Source of the DNA: Luminiphilus sp.
GTDB lineage: Bacteria > Pseudomonadota > Gammaproteobacteria > Pseudomonadales > Halieaceae
Direction of reading: 5' to 3'
DNA: 7,529 nt
NCBI GenBank assembly: GCA_022425845.1
Contig: JAKMEU010000254.1
Span: 1 to 7,529 of the forward strand
The notes under the pieces are model-generated. The model saw only the letters and a list, made by a program, of their open reading frames with translations, ran no database searches and was not told where the DNA came from. Of the stretch, positions 1 through 6,085 are shown one piece after another (position 1 is the stretch's first letter; each line of letters starts with the position of its first letter). A program made the position numbers and the translations under genes.

Positions 1-9
1 GGAAAAGAG

Positions 10-15
10 TACAAT
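10..15 (+). promoter_or_regulatory. possible -10 element upstream of surA
   Basis: The hexamer TACAAT matches the sigma-70 -10 consensus at five of six positions and is followed by GCTAGC and a GC-rich stretch. Any -35 element would lie left of the window, so the promoter cannot be confirmed. Transcription from here would give surA a leader of roughly 100 bases. All three forward frames contain stops between here and surA, so no gene is complete in 1-119. The left end could also hold the last codons of an upstream gene (lptD is usual), but I cannot recognise such a C-terminus. Confidence 0.22.
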
Positions 16-119
16 GCTAGCCTCGCAGGCGGGCTATCCTTATGAGATGACTGTCCGCCACGCGACTTGAAACATGGGTCAAACTACGCACTCCTGCAAC
101 AGCGACAAAGGCAACGTCC

Positions 120-1403
120 ATGACTCCCTCCCCGCTATTAAAACTGGCTACGACCTGTTTGATTTTGGCCGCTTTTCTCCTTGGCGGGGTCGCCCGTGCC
201 CAAGTGCAGACCCTTGACCAGGTGGTGGCCATCGTCGACGACGACATCATCCTCGCGACTGAACTGCAGGAGCGTCTGATGTTGATCAAACGCAATATAG
301 AACAGCGGGATATGGAAGCACCGCCTGAGGATGTGCTCGTCAGGGAGACCCTCGACCGGCTTATCCTTGAAAGCATTCAGCTGCAATTGGCCAATCGCTA
401 CGGTGTCCGCATCCCCGACGCCCAGTTGGACGCCGCCATGGCCCGTATGGCCGGCGGAAGCAATCTCACGCTGGAGCAGTTCAGGGCGGCTGTAGAAGCC
501 AATGGCCAGAGTTACGGCGCAATGCGCGAAGAAATTCGCCGGGAGATGATGATCCAGCGCGTGCAGCAGGGCAACGTCTCACGCAATATCGAAATCTCCG
601 AAGAGGAGGTCGACAACTTCCTGTCTACCGAAGCCGGTGCAGAGATGACCCAACCTGAGTTCCGGGTGGTTCAGGCGCTGGTTGAAGTCTCCAAAAAAGA
701 TTCGAAAACCGAAGTTCAGAACAAGGAAGCCTTCGTAGACGGTGTGCTGGCCTCCATTCTCGCGGGCAAGCGGTTTGAGGAGGCGGTTTCCGTTATTCAG
801 CCCTATACCTTCAAAGGGGGCGATTTGGGATGGCGTAAGATCGACGCCATCCCCAGTATGTTTGCCGAGGTCATTCCAAACCTGAAGGTCGGTGAGACGG
901 CAAAAATTGCCAGCGGTGCAGGATTCCACCTGGTCTACCTCGCTGACGAACGGGGCCGCGAGCGCCTGGTCCAGCAAACGGAAGTGCGGCATATCCTGAT
1001 TACACCCACTGAGGTCATGGACGATGCCGCCGCCGAAGCACTTACCCAGTCACTGCGGGAACGTGCCCTCGAAGGCGAGGATTTCGCCGAATTGGCCAAG
1101 GAGTACTCCGATGACATTGGCTCAGCTCAGGAGGGAGGCCAATTGGGTTGGACCAGTGCTGGGCAAATGGTTCCCGAATTTGAGGCCGCTATGGCATCCA
1201 CTGAGGTAGGCACTATTTCAGAGCCTGTGAAATCCCAATTTGGCTGGCATATTCTCGAGGTGACCGGTCGCAGGGAGCAGAACATCGCTGAAGACATGCG
1301 ACGCCAACAGGTCATGGGCTACCTTCATGACCAGAAGTATGAGGAAGAGCTGGAAGCATGGTTGCGCAAAATTCGGGAAGAAGCATTTGTGGATATCAAG
1401 TGA
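120..1403 (+). CDS. surA: periplasmic peptidyl-prolyl isomerase/chaperone SurA
   Basis: SurA escorts unfolded outer-membrane proteins through the periplasm to the BAM complex. The 427-residue product is nearly the length of E. coli SurA (428). A signal peptide is visible: a hydrophobic core at residues 9-24 ending in ARA before Q28. The SurA N-terminal region follows (QVVAIVDDDII at 34-44, then helices to about 165). Two parvulin domains come next, about 180-278 and 285-385. The second is canonical, with VRHILI at 289-294, GGQLGW at 339-344 and FGWHILEV at 374-381. The first has lost the HI strand motif (VVQALVEV at 183-190) but keeps GGDLGW at 233-238, so it is probably not catalytic, as known for the first domain of E. 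coli SurA. The ATG start has AAAGG (107-111) eight bases upstream and an in-frame stop at 48-50. pdxA follows on the same strand after 135 bases, the usual order. Confidence 0.96.
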   Translation: MTPSPLLKLATTCLILAAFLLGGVARAQVQTLDQVVAIVDDDIILATELQERLMLIKRNIEQRDMEAPPEDVLVRETLDRLILESIQLQLANRYGVRIPDAQLDAAMARMAGGSNLTLEQFRAAVEANGQSYGAMREEIRREMMIQRVQQGNVSRNIEISEEEVDNFLSTEAGAEMTQPEFRVVQALVEVSKKDSKTEVQNKEAFVDGVLASILAGKRFEEAVSVIQPYTFKGGDLGWRKIDAIPSMFAEVIPNLKVGETAKIASGAGFHLVYLADERGRERLVQQTEVRHILITPTEVMDDAAAEALTQSLRERALEGEDFAELAKEYSDDIGSAQEGGQLGWTSAGQMVPEFEAAMASTEVGTISEPVKSQFGWHILEVTGRREQNIAEDMRRQQVMGYLHDQKYEEELEAWLRKIREEAFVDIK

Positions 1404-1404
1404 C

Positions 1405-1426
1405 CCGGCTTACTCCAAAAGCCCGG
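1405..1426 (+). terminator. imperfect stem-loop just after surA
   Basis: CCGGCTT (1405-1411) pairs with AAGCCCGG (1419-1426) with one bulged C, leaving a 7-base loop. It begins two bases after the surA stop codon. No T-tract follows, so intrinsic termination is doubtful; it may be an mRNA-stabilising or attenuating hairpin. The rest of the surA-pdxA gap (1427-1538) shows no convincing promoter or gene. Confidence 0.25.
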
Positions 1427-1538
1427 TTGAGCACTAGCCTGTAGCACGTAGCGTGGGCACACTGATACCCACTGCCTGCGTATCACAAGTAATGATGCCG
1501 TCCCCATTGCGCTTTGCTCCTTCTGTTGAGAACGATTA

Positions 1539-2552
1539 ATGACCCAGAGCACCGCCAAACCCCTGCCCCCACGGGTCGTGCTGACATCCGGTGAACCCGC
1601 GGGCATTGGACCCGACGTGGTTCTGATGGCCTCGCAAAAAGCGTGGAACGCCGAACTGCTCTGTATTGGTGATCTCGACATGCTGAAAGCGCGGTCGCAG
1701 CAGTTGGGCCTCGCCATCGACTTTCTTCCCCACACCACAGGCGACAATCCGGTAGAACACCAACCCGGGCAGCTGCGTTATATCCATGTGCCCGCACCGG
1801 CAGAAGTGCTGCCCGGCAAACTCGAGCCCAACAATGCTTTTTATGTGCTCGCTACCCTGAGTCTGGCGGCGGAGTTGTGTCGTTCGGGGGAGGCAAATGC
1901 GCTGGTCACGGCGCCAGTGCAAAAATCCGTCATCAACGATGCCGGGATTCCCTTCACCGGGCATACAGAGTTTCTCGCCGAAGCGTTCAATTGCCCCCAG
2001 GTCGTGATGATGCTGATGGCGGGTGACTTCAGGGTTGCACTCGCTACAACTCACCTCCCACTTGCGGCAGTACCCGCCGCACTGTCATCCGATCACCTGA
2101 TCAAAACCCTGCGCATTCTCGATCACGACCTAAAACAACGCTTCGGGATTACAAAGCCGCGCATTACCGTACTGGGGCTCAACCCCCACGCGGGTGAAGG
2201 CGGGCATCTGGGGCGCGAAGAAATCGACGTCATCATCCCGGTCGTTGAAAGGCTTAACGGCGAGGGGCTTGGCCTGACCGGCCCATTACCGGCTGACACG
2301 GCATTTACCCCGGAGTGGCGCGCCCAGACAGATGCCTACCTCGCCATGTATCACGATCAGGGCCTTCCGGTTCTGAAGTTCGCCGGTTTTGGGGACGCCG
2401 TGAACATGACACTGGGGCTCCCTGTCATACGAACCTCGGTAGATCACGGCACTGCGCTTGCTTTAGCGGGCAAGGGTGGCGCACGAGCGAGCAGTCTTGA
2501 AGCCGCCATTGATATCGCGATCCAGCGGTGCATGCATCAGGCGACGCTCTGA
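1539..2552 (+). CDS. pdxA: 4-hydroxythreonine-4-phosphate dehydrogenase PdxA
   Basis: PdxA is the NAD-dependent enzyme that oxidises 4-phosphohydroxy-L-threonine in the DXP-dependent route to pyridoxal 5'-phosphate; it acts in the cytoplasm as a dimer. The 337-residue product matches the family length (E. coli 329). Diagnostic stretches are GEPAGIGPD (18-26), GHTEFLAE (141-148), LNPHAGEGGHLG (214-225), YHDQGLPVLK (271-280) and RTSVDHGTALALAG (298-311). The three divalent-metal ligands are present: H172, H217 and H272, each six residues beyond E. coli H166, H211 and H266. The start is fixed by an in-frame TGA at 1527-1529; the Shine-Dalgarno is weak (GAG at 1528-1530). It lies downstream of surA as usual, but rsmA, normally next, is displaced by about 4.4 kb. 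Confidence 0.97.
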   Translation: MTQSTAKPLPPRVVLTSGEPAGIGPDVVLMASQKAWNAELLCIGDLDMLKARSQQLGLAIDFLPHTTGDNPVEHQPGQLRYIHVPAPAEVLPGKLEPNNAFYVLATLSLAAELCRSGEANALVTAPVQKSVINDAGIPFTGHTEFLAEAFNCPQVVMMLMAGDFRVALATTHLPLAAVPAALSSDHLIKTLRILDHDLKQRFGITKPRITVLGLNPHAGEGGHLGREEIDVIIPVVERLNGEGLGLTGPLPADTAFTPEWRAQTDAYLAMYHDQGLPVLKFAGFGDAVNMTLGLPVIRTSVDHGTALALAGKGGARASSLEAAIDIAIQRCMHQATL

Positions 2553-2575
2553 GTAGTCACTGTCCCCGGGCTACT
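2552..2575 (+). terminator. stem-loop overlapping the pdxA stop codon
   Basis: AGTAGTC (2552-2558) can pair with GGCTACT (2569-2575), seven pairs including one G-T, around a 10-base loop. The first base belongs to the TGA stop. No T-run follows, so a Rho-independent terminator is not well supported, but it is the only hairpin available to end the surA-pdxA transcript. Confidence 0.25.
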
Positions 2576-2613
2576 GGATACCAAAACTGCTCAATGACCT
2601 GATAGGTAAATGA

Positions 2614-2680
2614 TATCCGGAAGTGCAAACGGTCCAGCCGTAAGCCGGGCTATTCGGGTCGCCGGAGAAAATTACGGATA
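2614..2680 (+). promoter_or_regulatory. structured leader, possible riboswitch-like element
   Basis: Several complementary segments lie in the leader of the downstream gene. TCCGG (2616-2620) pairs with CCGGA (2662-2666), closing a region that contains a small hairpin ACGG/CCGT (2629-2632 with 2638-2641). A competing pairing, TATCCG (2614-2619) with CGGATA (2675-2680), shares bases with the first, so the two are mutually exclusive. The order GCAAAC, hairpin, AAGCC, GGGCT, CGGGTCGCCGGA recalls the GEMM-I (c-di-GMP-I) aptamer. However, the GAAA tetraloop is absent and the usual ACGCAAAGC core is reduced to CGTAAGC. The family name is therefore only a suggestion. Confidence 0.25.
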
Positions 2681-2691
2681 CAGTCCCCCCA

Positions 2692-2728
2692 TTTTGTGAC
2701 AGACTCTTCCCGCAATTTAGTCACAAGA
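2692..2728 (+). promoter_or_regulatory. inverted repeat upstream of the glycosyltransferase-like gene
   Basis: TTGTGAC (2694-2700) and GTCACAA (2720-2726) are perfect inverted 7-mers separated by 19 bases; outside them a T-G and a T-A pair extend the arms to nine. The site ends about 25 bases before the start codon. It could be an operator with half-sites roughly 2.5 helical turns apart, or in RNA a stem-loop acting as the switching part of the leader just upstream. Confidence 0.4.
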
Positions 2729-2751
2729 AACTCATCCCTCGCAGCGCGATT

Positions 2752-4617
2752 ATGACTACAAACGACCAACCGCCAGGGCGACCGGCGCCATCTCAGGCCG
2801 AAGCCTCTCTCGAGCAGGTAACAGCGGGTGACAATACCCTCTGGAGCTTCACAGGTATCGAGCTGATCGAAATTTCAGACACGCTAACCCTGTTGCTGGA
2901 CCCGGTGTCAGAGAAGCGGTTACTGGTTCAAAAGGAAGTCGGCATCACCCTGACCCACTGCGAGCCCTATCGAACCCTGAGGGAACACGCGGAATATCTG
3001 GTAACAACCCTGCCCCAACTGGGCGGTCAGGTAGCGCCGGTCATTCCCGTGCTGGAACAAATTCGTGACGCTGGTTTAATGCGCGAGGCGGCCCGGGTTG
3101 TTACATCACTGGCGACAAGCACTGGGAAAACTGCACTGCCGCCCGTGCAGGTATTTATCATTACCTGCGACCGCCCTGCTGCGGTGGAGCGGTTGCTGCA
3201 CAGCATGGAGGGCAATACTGCACTGGAGCTGCCCGAGGCCTTCACCCTAATCGATGACTCACGTGACATCACCAACAGGGAAAAAAATCGCGCCCTGGTG
3301 GAGGCACACAATGCTAAGGGCAGCTTCCAACTGAACTACTTTGGCATGGAGGCCCGTGAGCTACTGATCGCACATCTCATCCAGACCGAGCCCGACCTTG
3401 AAGGCAGCATCCGCTTTTTACTCGATCGCGATGCATGGGGCGGCCTGCCGACCTACGGCCTGTCGCGCACGCTTGCCCTCTTACTTGGCGTGGGCAGGCG
3501 AGTCCTTGTTTTCGATGATGACGTATTGTGCCAAGCCGTGCGATCACCTCTCCCCGTCGAGCCCATCCAATTCGGTGGCATAACCGGTCGAAAAGCGGTC
3601 TTCTGGGGTTCGTCGGAAGATCAATTGGCCGCCAAACAAACGCTGAACGACAGCCCTATCGCACTCATGACACGGCAACTCGGGGCAGCTCTCGCGGATG
3701 GGCTGGGTTCGCTGAGCCATGGTGGGTTAAAGCCGGAGGCGCTGAAAGGCGCCAACGGTACCTTCGTACGCTCCCTGACAACGCAGTCACGAATCCTGCA
3801 GACCCAGTGCAGTACCTGGGGCGACCCCGGGACGGGCAGCGGCCACTGGATTTCTGAGCTGGATATGGCGTCCATTGACCGGCTACTTGAGGTGCCGGAG
3901 GGGCTGGTAGCAACCGTGGATGCCCGCGCCTCCTGGTTGGGTTACGGCGGACCGACGCTCACCAAACATGGCGTGATGTCCCAATTGACAGGTTATGACG
4001 CGAGCCACCTGTTACCCCCCTTCATGCCCGCTTTTCGGGGTGAAGACGGCCTTTTCGCTTTCATGCTGCTCACGCTTCACCCCGATTCCCTTGTTCTGAA
4101 CCACGCCTGGGCTGTTCCCCACCATCCCTTGGAGGCCCGAGAGTCCCGGTCGCTGCGAGCGCCGATCCCGCCACAGGGCGGGATGTCTTTGCTGACGCGG
4201 TGGATTGGCGACAACGTCAAGCTGGGCGGCGGGTTAACACCCGAGACCGGGCTAACTCGCATGGCGCAAGGTATACAAGAACTCGCTTCCCTGCCCGACG
4301 GGGAAATTCAGGGATTCGCCAGTGCCGAATTGGCTCGATGGCAAGCGAGTCAGGTTGCGCACTTCAGAAGGCAACTTAAGCGCGCCCCTGAGCTCCAGTC
4401 CAGAAATTGGCAACAGTACATCGAGAGAGGCCACGAGGAAGCCTTCGCTGCGCTGCAAAAAACCCCTTCCTGGAGTGAGCTGCTGGCTTACCCTACGGAA
4501 GATGCGGCGCACACCCTGACGCTGGTGCGTCGGGGGGGGCAGCAACTCGCCAATGCACTTGAAGCCTGGCCGTCCCTTTGGCGCGCAGCACAAACGTTTA
4601 AAGAGTGGTCTAACTAG
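2752..4617 (+). CDS. large GT-A-like glycosyltransferase with N-terminal PqqD-like region
   Basis: I do not recognise this 621-residue protein as a named family. Residues about 34-112 follow the PqqD/RiPP-recognition pattern: LTLLLDPVSEKRLLVQKE (45-62), then HCEPYRTLRE (69-78), and a closing helix with LEQIRDAGLM (101-110). From about 131 a GT-A-type nucleotide-sugar region appears: strand and helix VFIITCDRPAAVERLL (134-149), DDSRD (168-172), a helix plus strand ending VLVFDDDV (251-258) with a metal-binding type DDD at 255-257, and RGEDGLF (429-435), like the late acidic pair of GT2-type enzymes. Residues 480-621 look mostly helical. No signal peptide or membrane span is seen, so it is probably cytoplasmic. 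The ATG has no clear Shine-Dalgarno. A G8 tract lies at codons 594-596. Transferase activity, the acceptor and any tie to the nearby exporter are inferences. Confidence 0.72.
   Translation: MTTNDQPPGRPAPSQAEASLEQVTAGDNTLWSFTGIELIEISDTLTLLLDPVSEKRLLVQKEVGITLTHCEPYRTLREHAEYLVTTLPQLGGQVAPVIPVLEQIRDAGLMREAARVVTSLATSTGKTALPPVQVFIITCDRPAAVERLLHSMEGNTALELPEAFTLIDDSRDITNREKNRALVEAHNAKGSFQLNYFGMEARELLIAHLIQTEPDLEGSIRFLLDRDAWGGLPTYGLSRTLALLLGVGRRVLVFDDDVLCQAVRSPLPVEPIQFGGITGRKAVFWGSSEDQLAAKQTLNDSPIALMTRQLGAALADGLGSLSHGGLKPEALKGANGTFVRSLTTQSRILQTQCSTWGDPGTGSGHWISELDMASIDRLLEVPEGLVATVDARASWLGYGGPTLTKHGVMSQLTGYDASHLLPPFMPAFRGEDGLFAFMLLTLHPDSLVLNHAWAVPHHPLEARESRSLRAPIPPQGGMSLLTRWIGDNVKLGGGLTPETGLTRMAQGIQELASLPDGEIQGFASAELARWQASQVAHFRRQLKRAPELQSRNWQQYIERGHEEAFAALQKTPSWSELLAYPTEDAAHTLTLVRRGGQQLANALEAWPSLWRAAQTFKEWSN
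4532..4539 (+). repeat. poly-G tract (G8) inside the glycosyltransferase-like gene
   Basis: Eight consecutive G encode the end of R594 plus G595-G596. Losing one G would bypass the TAG at 4615-4617 and read on to TAA at 4754-4756, giving 667 residues; gaining one would stop at a TGA after residue 603. Homopolymeric G tracts in surface-glycan genes are known phase-variation sites in other bacteria. Slippage here is an inference. Confidence 0.5.
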
Positions 4618-4638
4618 AGCTGCGCGCGGTGCAGCTCT
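4616..4638 (+). terminator. stem-loop overlapping the stop codon of the glycosyltransferase-like gene
   Basis: AGAGCTGC (4616-4623) and GCAGCTCT (4631-4638) form a perfect 8-bp stem with a 7-base GC-rich loop. The first two bases belong to the TAG stop. The following bases are G-rich rather than a T-tract, so intrinsic termination would be inefficient. It is the strongest hairpin in the window. Confidence 0.42.
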
Positions 4639-4642
4639 TGGG

Positions 4643-4657
4643 GATGGGGCGCCCATC
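4643..4657 (+). terminator. second hairpin after the glycosyltransferase-like gene
   Basis: GATGGG (4643-4648) and CCCATC (4652-4657) are perfect inverted 6-mers around a GCG triloop, five bases after the preceding stem-loop. The tandem hairpins may act together as a 3' end or stabilising structure. No T-run follows. From 4658 to about 4770 I see no gene; there is a C7 run at 4710-4716. Confidence 0.3.
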
Positions 4658-4803
4658 ACTGAGCACGCTGAACAGTTTAAGCGCTGTCATTTGCCCTGTC
4701 CTTACTACACCCCCCCGCGTAACCAAACAATCACACTTTCCGGTGGGCTAGGTTAATGCGGGAAGGTCAACCATAAATTTTTCGCAACGTTTTCCATATT
4801 GAT

Positions 4804-4832
4804 AACGTACGTTCACTGATGTGACCCACATC
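4804..4832 (+). promoter_or_regulatory. two adjacent palindromes upstream of the H-NS-family gene
   Basis: AACGTACGTT (4804-4813) is a perfect 10-bp palindrome. Five bases later GATGTG-ACC-CACATC (4818-4832) is a 6+6 inverted repeat with a 3-base spacer. Both sit 70-100 bases before the H-NS-family start codon in otherwise AT-rich DNA, a plausible place for regulator binding. I do not recognise either as a known factor's site. Confidence 0.35.
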
Positions 4833-4855
4833 TACCTAAATAAACATTTGTTACA

Positions 4856-4882
4856 TTGATATTACCTTTGGGTATTTATAAA
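4856..4882 (+). promoter_or_regulatory. candidate promoter of the H-NS-family gene
   Basis: TTGATA (4856-4861) and TATAAA (4877-4882) each match sigma-70 consensus at five of six positions, but the 15-base spacer is short. The surrounding stretch 4841-4890 has 13 G/C in 50 bases (26%), the lowest in the window and typical of promoters that H-NS proteins bind and self-repress. A second -10-like TACAAT lies at 4908-4913, inside the longer reading of the gene; it would give a short leader for a start at 4944. Confidence 0.4.
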
Positions 4883-4901
4883 CTTCACTCATACGGCTAA
4901 G

Positions 4902-5402
4902 ATGTCCGTACAATTAAAGGCGTTAGATAAAAGGGTGAAAAAAATGAAAGATTCTGACGTAATAGCAGCATTGGCTAAGTCGAAGGCCAGCGCCAATCGT
5001 GTGGCCAAGTCTCTCGAAAATAAAATGGTCAAAGCGGCAATCAGCAATTTACAAACAGCCCTAAAGACGCTGGAAGCGCGAGAAGCGGCGAAAGAAAGCA
5101 AGCGCCGGGAAAGTAATATCAAGAAGCTCTCTGCAATGATGAAAGAAATGGGCCTGTCCCCCGCCGATATAGGTGGCAAGGCACCAGGAAAAGCAAAAAA
5201 GAAACCCGCTGCCAAGACCAAGGCTAAAACAAAGACAAGGGCGAAAAAGAAAGCCGGCCCTCGAAAAGGCACCAAGGTAGCCCCCAAGTATCAAATCGTT
5301 GCTGACGGCAAGAAGGTCAAGTGGACGGGGCGTGGTCGGATGCCGGTTGTATTCCGGGAGTTCGTGGAAAAGGGCGGCTCACTGGAGCAGTGCCTGATCT
5401 AG
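4902..5402 (+). CDS. H-NS-family nucleoid protein with H1-like basic linker
   Basis: H-NS proteins coat AT-rich DNA, bridge it and silence transcription. Residues 1-90 are helical with coiled-coil character and end in the family-like SAMMKEMGLSPADI (77-90), as in oligomerisation domains of this family. Residues 93-125 form a basic linker with 14 Lys and 2 Arg and no acidic residue, rich in KPAAKTKAKT-type repeats like histone H1 or AlgP tails. Residues 127-166 are the H-NS DNA-binding domain: PKY (128-130), WTGRGRMP (141-148) and the GGSLEQCLI ending (158-166), parallel to E. coli WTGQGRTP and KSLDDFLI; the minor-groove motif is RGR rather than QGR. The start is uncertain: ATG 4902 has no good Shine-Dalgarno, whereas ATG 4944 (152 residues) has AAGGGTG at 4931-4937. 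It sits alone, convergent with the ABC-exporter operon. Confidence 0.88.
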   Translation: MSVQLKALDKRVKKMKDSDVIAALAKSKASANRVAKSLENKMVKAAISNLQTALKTLEAREAAKESKRRESNIKKLSAMMKEMGLSPADIGGKAPGKAKKKPAAKTKAKTKTRAKKKAGPRKGTKVAPKYQIVADGKKVKWTGRGRMPVVFREFVEKGGSLEQCLI

Positions 5403-6085
5403 GACGAGTTCCCGTAGGCATCGAGGACAGGCTCTACCGGTCCATCCTGCTTGATAGACCCGCGCTCCAGCCACACAGCGCGGGTGCAAACCTCTCGAAT
5501 CGCCCGCTCAGCGTGGTGAACCAAAATCACAGTACGCTCGGAGGTCAGCTTCTCGGTGAGGGCATCCCGAGCTTTTTTACGAAACCCGTGATCTCCTACT
5601 GACAGGATTTCGTCCAGCAGCAATATGTCGGTGTCCAGCAGCAATCCCGTGGCGAAACCCAACCGTGAACGCATCCCCGACGAATAGGTTTTCACAGGCT
5701 CATCATAGAACCGGCCCAACTCTGTGAAATCGCCAATAGCAGACAGCCGCAGCCGGGCATCGCTTTTCGACATACCCTGAAGCACGGCAGCCAGAAGGGC
5801 ATTCTCCCTCCCCGTCAGTTCATTCTTGAAGCCCAAACCGAGTGACAGAAGGGCAATAGAGAGCTCCCGAGCGCGCCATACGGTCCCCGAGACCGGCGGA
5901 TAGATGCCCGCCATAATCCGCAGCAGCGTTGACTTTCCAGCCCCATTGCGACCCACGAGACCCACCCGCTCGCCCCGGGCAATTTCCAGATTCAGGCCCT
6001 CCAGGGCCTGATGTCGTTGGCTGTCCCCTGCGGATGCCAGGGGGAAGCTCATGCCAATATTGCTGAGTGTCAGGGCCAGGGTCAT
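5399..6085 (-). CDS. wzt: polysaccharide ABC exporter ATPase (Wzt/KpsT type, short form)
   Basis: This is the nucleotide-binding subunit that powers export of a lipid-linked glycan across the inner membrane with the permease encoded just upstream. The 228-residue product has Walker A GRNGAGKST (45-53), the LGFKNELTGREN stretch (84-95) typical of Wzt/KpsT/TagH ATPases, signature YSSGMRSRLGFA (134-145), Walker B DILLLDE (153-159), D-loop region SVGDHGF (162-168) and switch histidine H191 in LVHHAE. It ends soon after the core, so the C-terminal carbohydrate-binding domain of long Wzt proteins (such as E. coli O9a, over 400 residues) is absent. The start overlaps the permease stop in an ATGA (6085-6082), with GGGTGGT upstream as a possible ribosome site, so the two are probably translationally coupled. 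Its TAG stop shares CTAG with the convergent H-NS-family stop. The substrate is unknown. Confidence 0.9.
   Translation of the reverse strand: MTLALTLSNIGMSFPLASAGDSQRHQALEGLNLEIARGERVGLVGRNGAGKSTLLRIMAGIYPPVSGTVWRARELSIALLSLGLGFKNELTGRENALLAAVLQGMSKSDARLRLSAIGDFTELGRFYDEPVKTYSSGMRSRLGFATGLLLDTDILLLDEILSVGDHGFRKKARDALTEKLTSERTVILVHHAERAIREVCTRAVWLERGSIKQDGPVEPVLDAYGNSS

Noticed and set aside
1453..1472. GTGGG/CCCAC hairpin between surA and pdxA
   Set aside because: Only five pairs around a 10-base loop; expected by chance in GC-rich DNA.
2566..2654. CCGGGCTAYT occurring twice in the pdxA downstream gap (2566 and 2645)
   Set aside because: Ten bases with one difference, no further copies seen and no extended similarity around them.
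2695..2725. TGTGA...TCACA as a CRP/FNR-type site
   Set aside because: The half-sites are separated by 21 bases; CRP needs about six.
4553..4756. Separate 67-codon + strand gene after the glycosyltransferase-like gene
   Set aside because: It starts inside that gene in another frame, has no ribosome site and spans both hairpins. It is more interesting as the frame reached by a one-base loss in the G8 tract.
4889..5287. Hydrophobic-looking - strand frame opposite the H-NS-family gene
   Set aside because: It is the complement of lysine/alanine codons (giving F, A, L) and no start signals are seen; the + strand frame has clear H-NS motifs.
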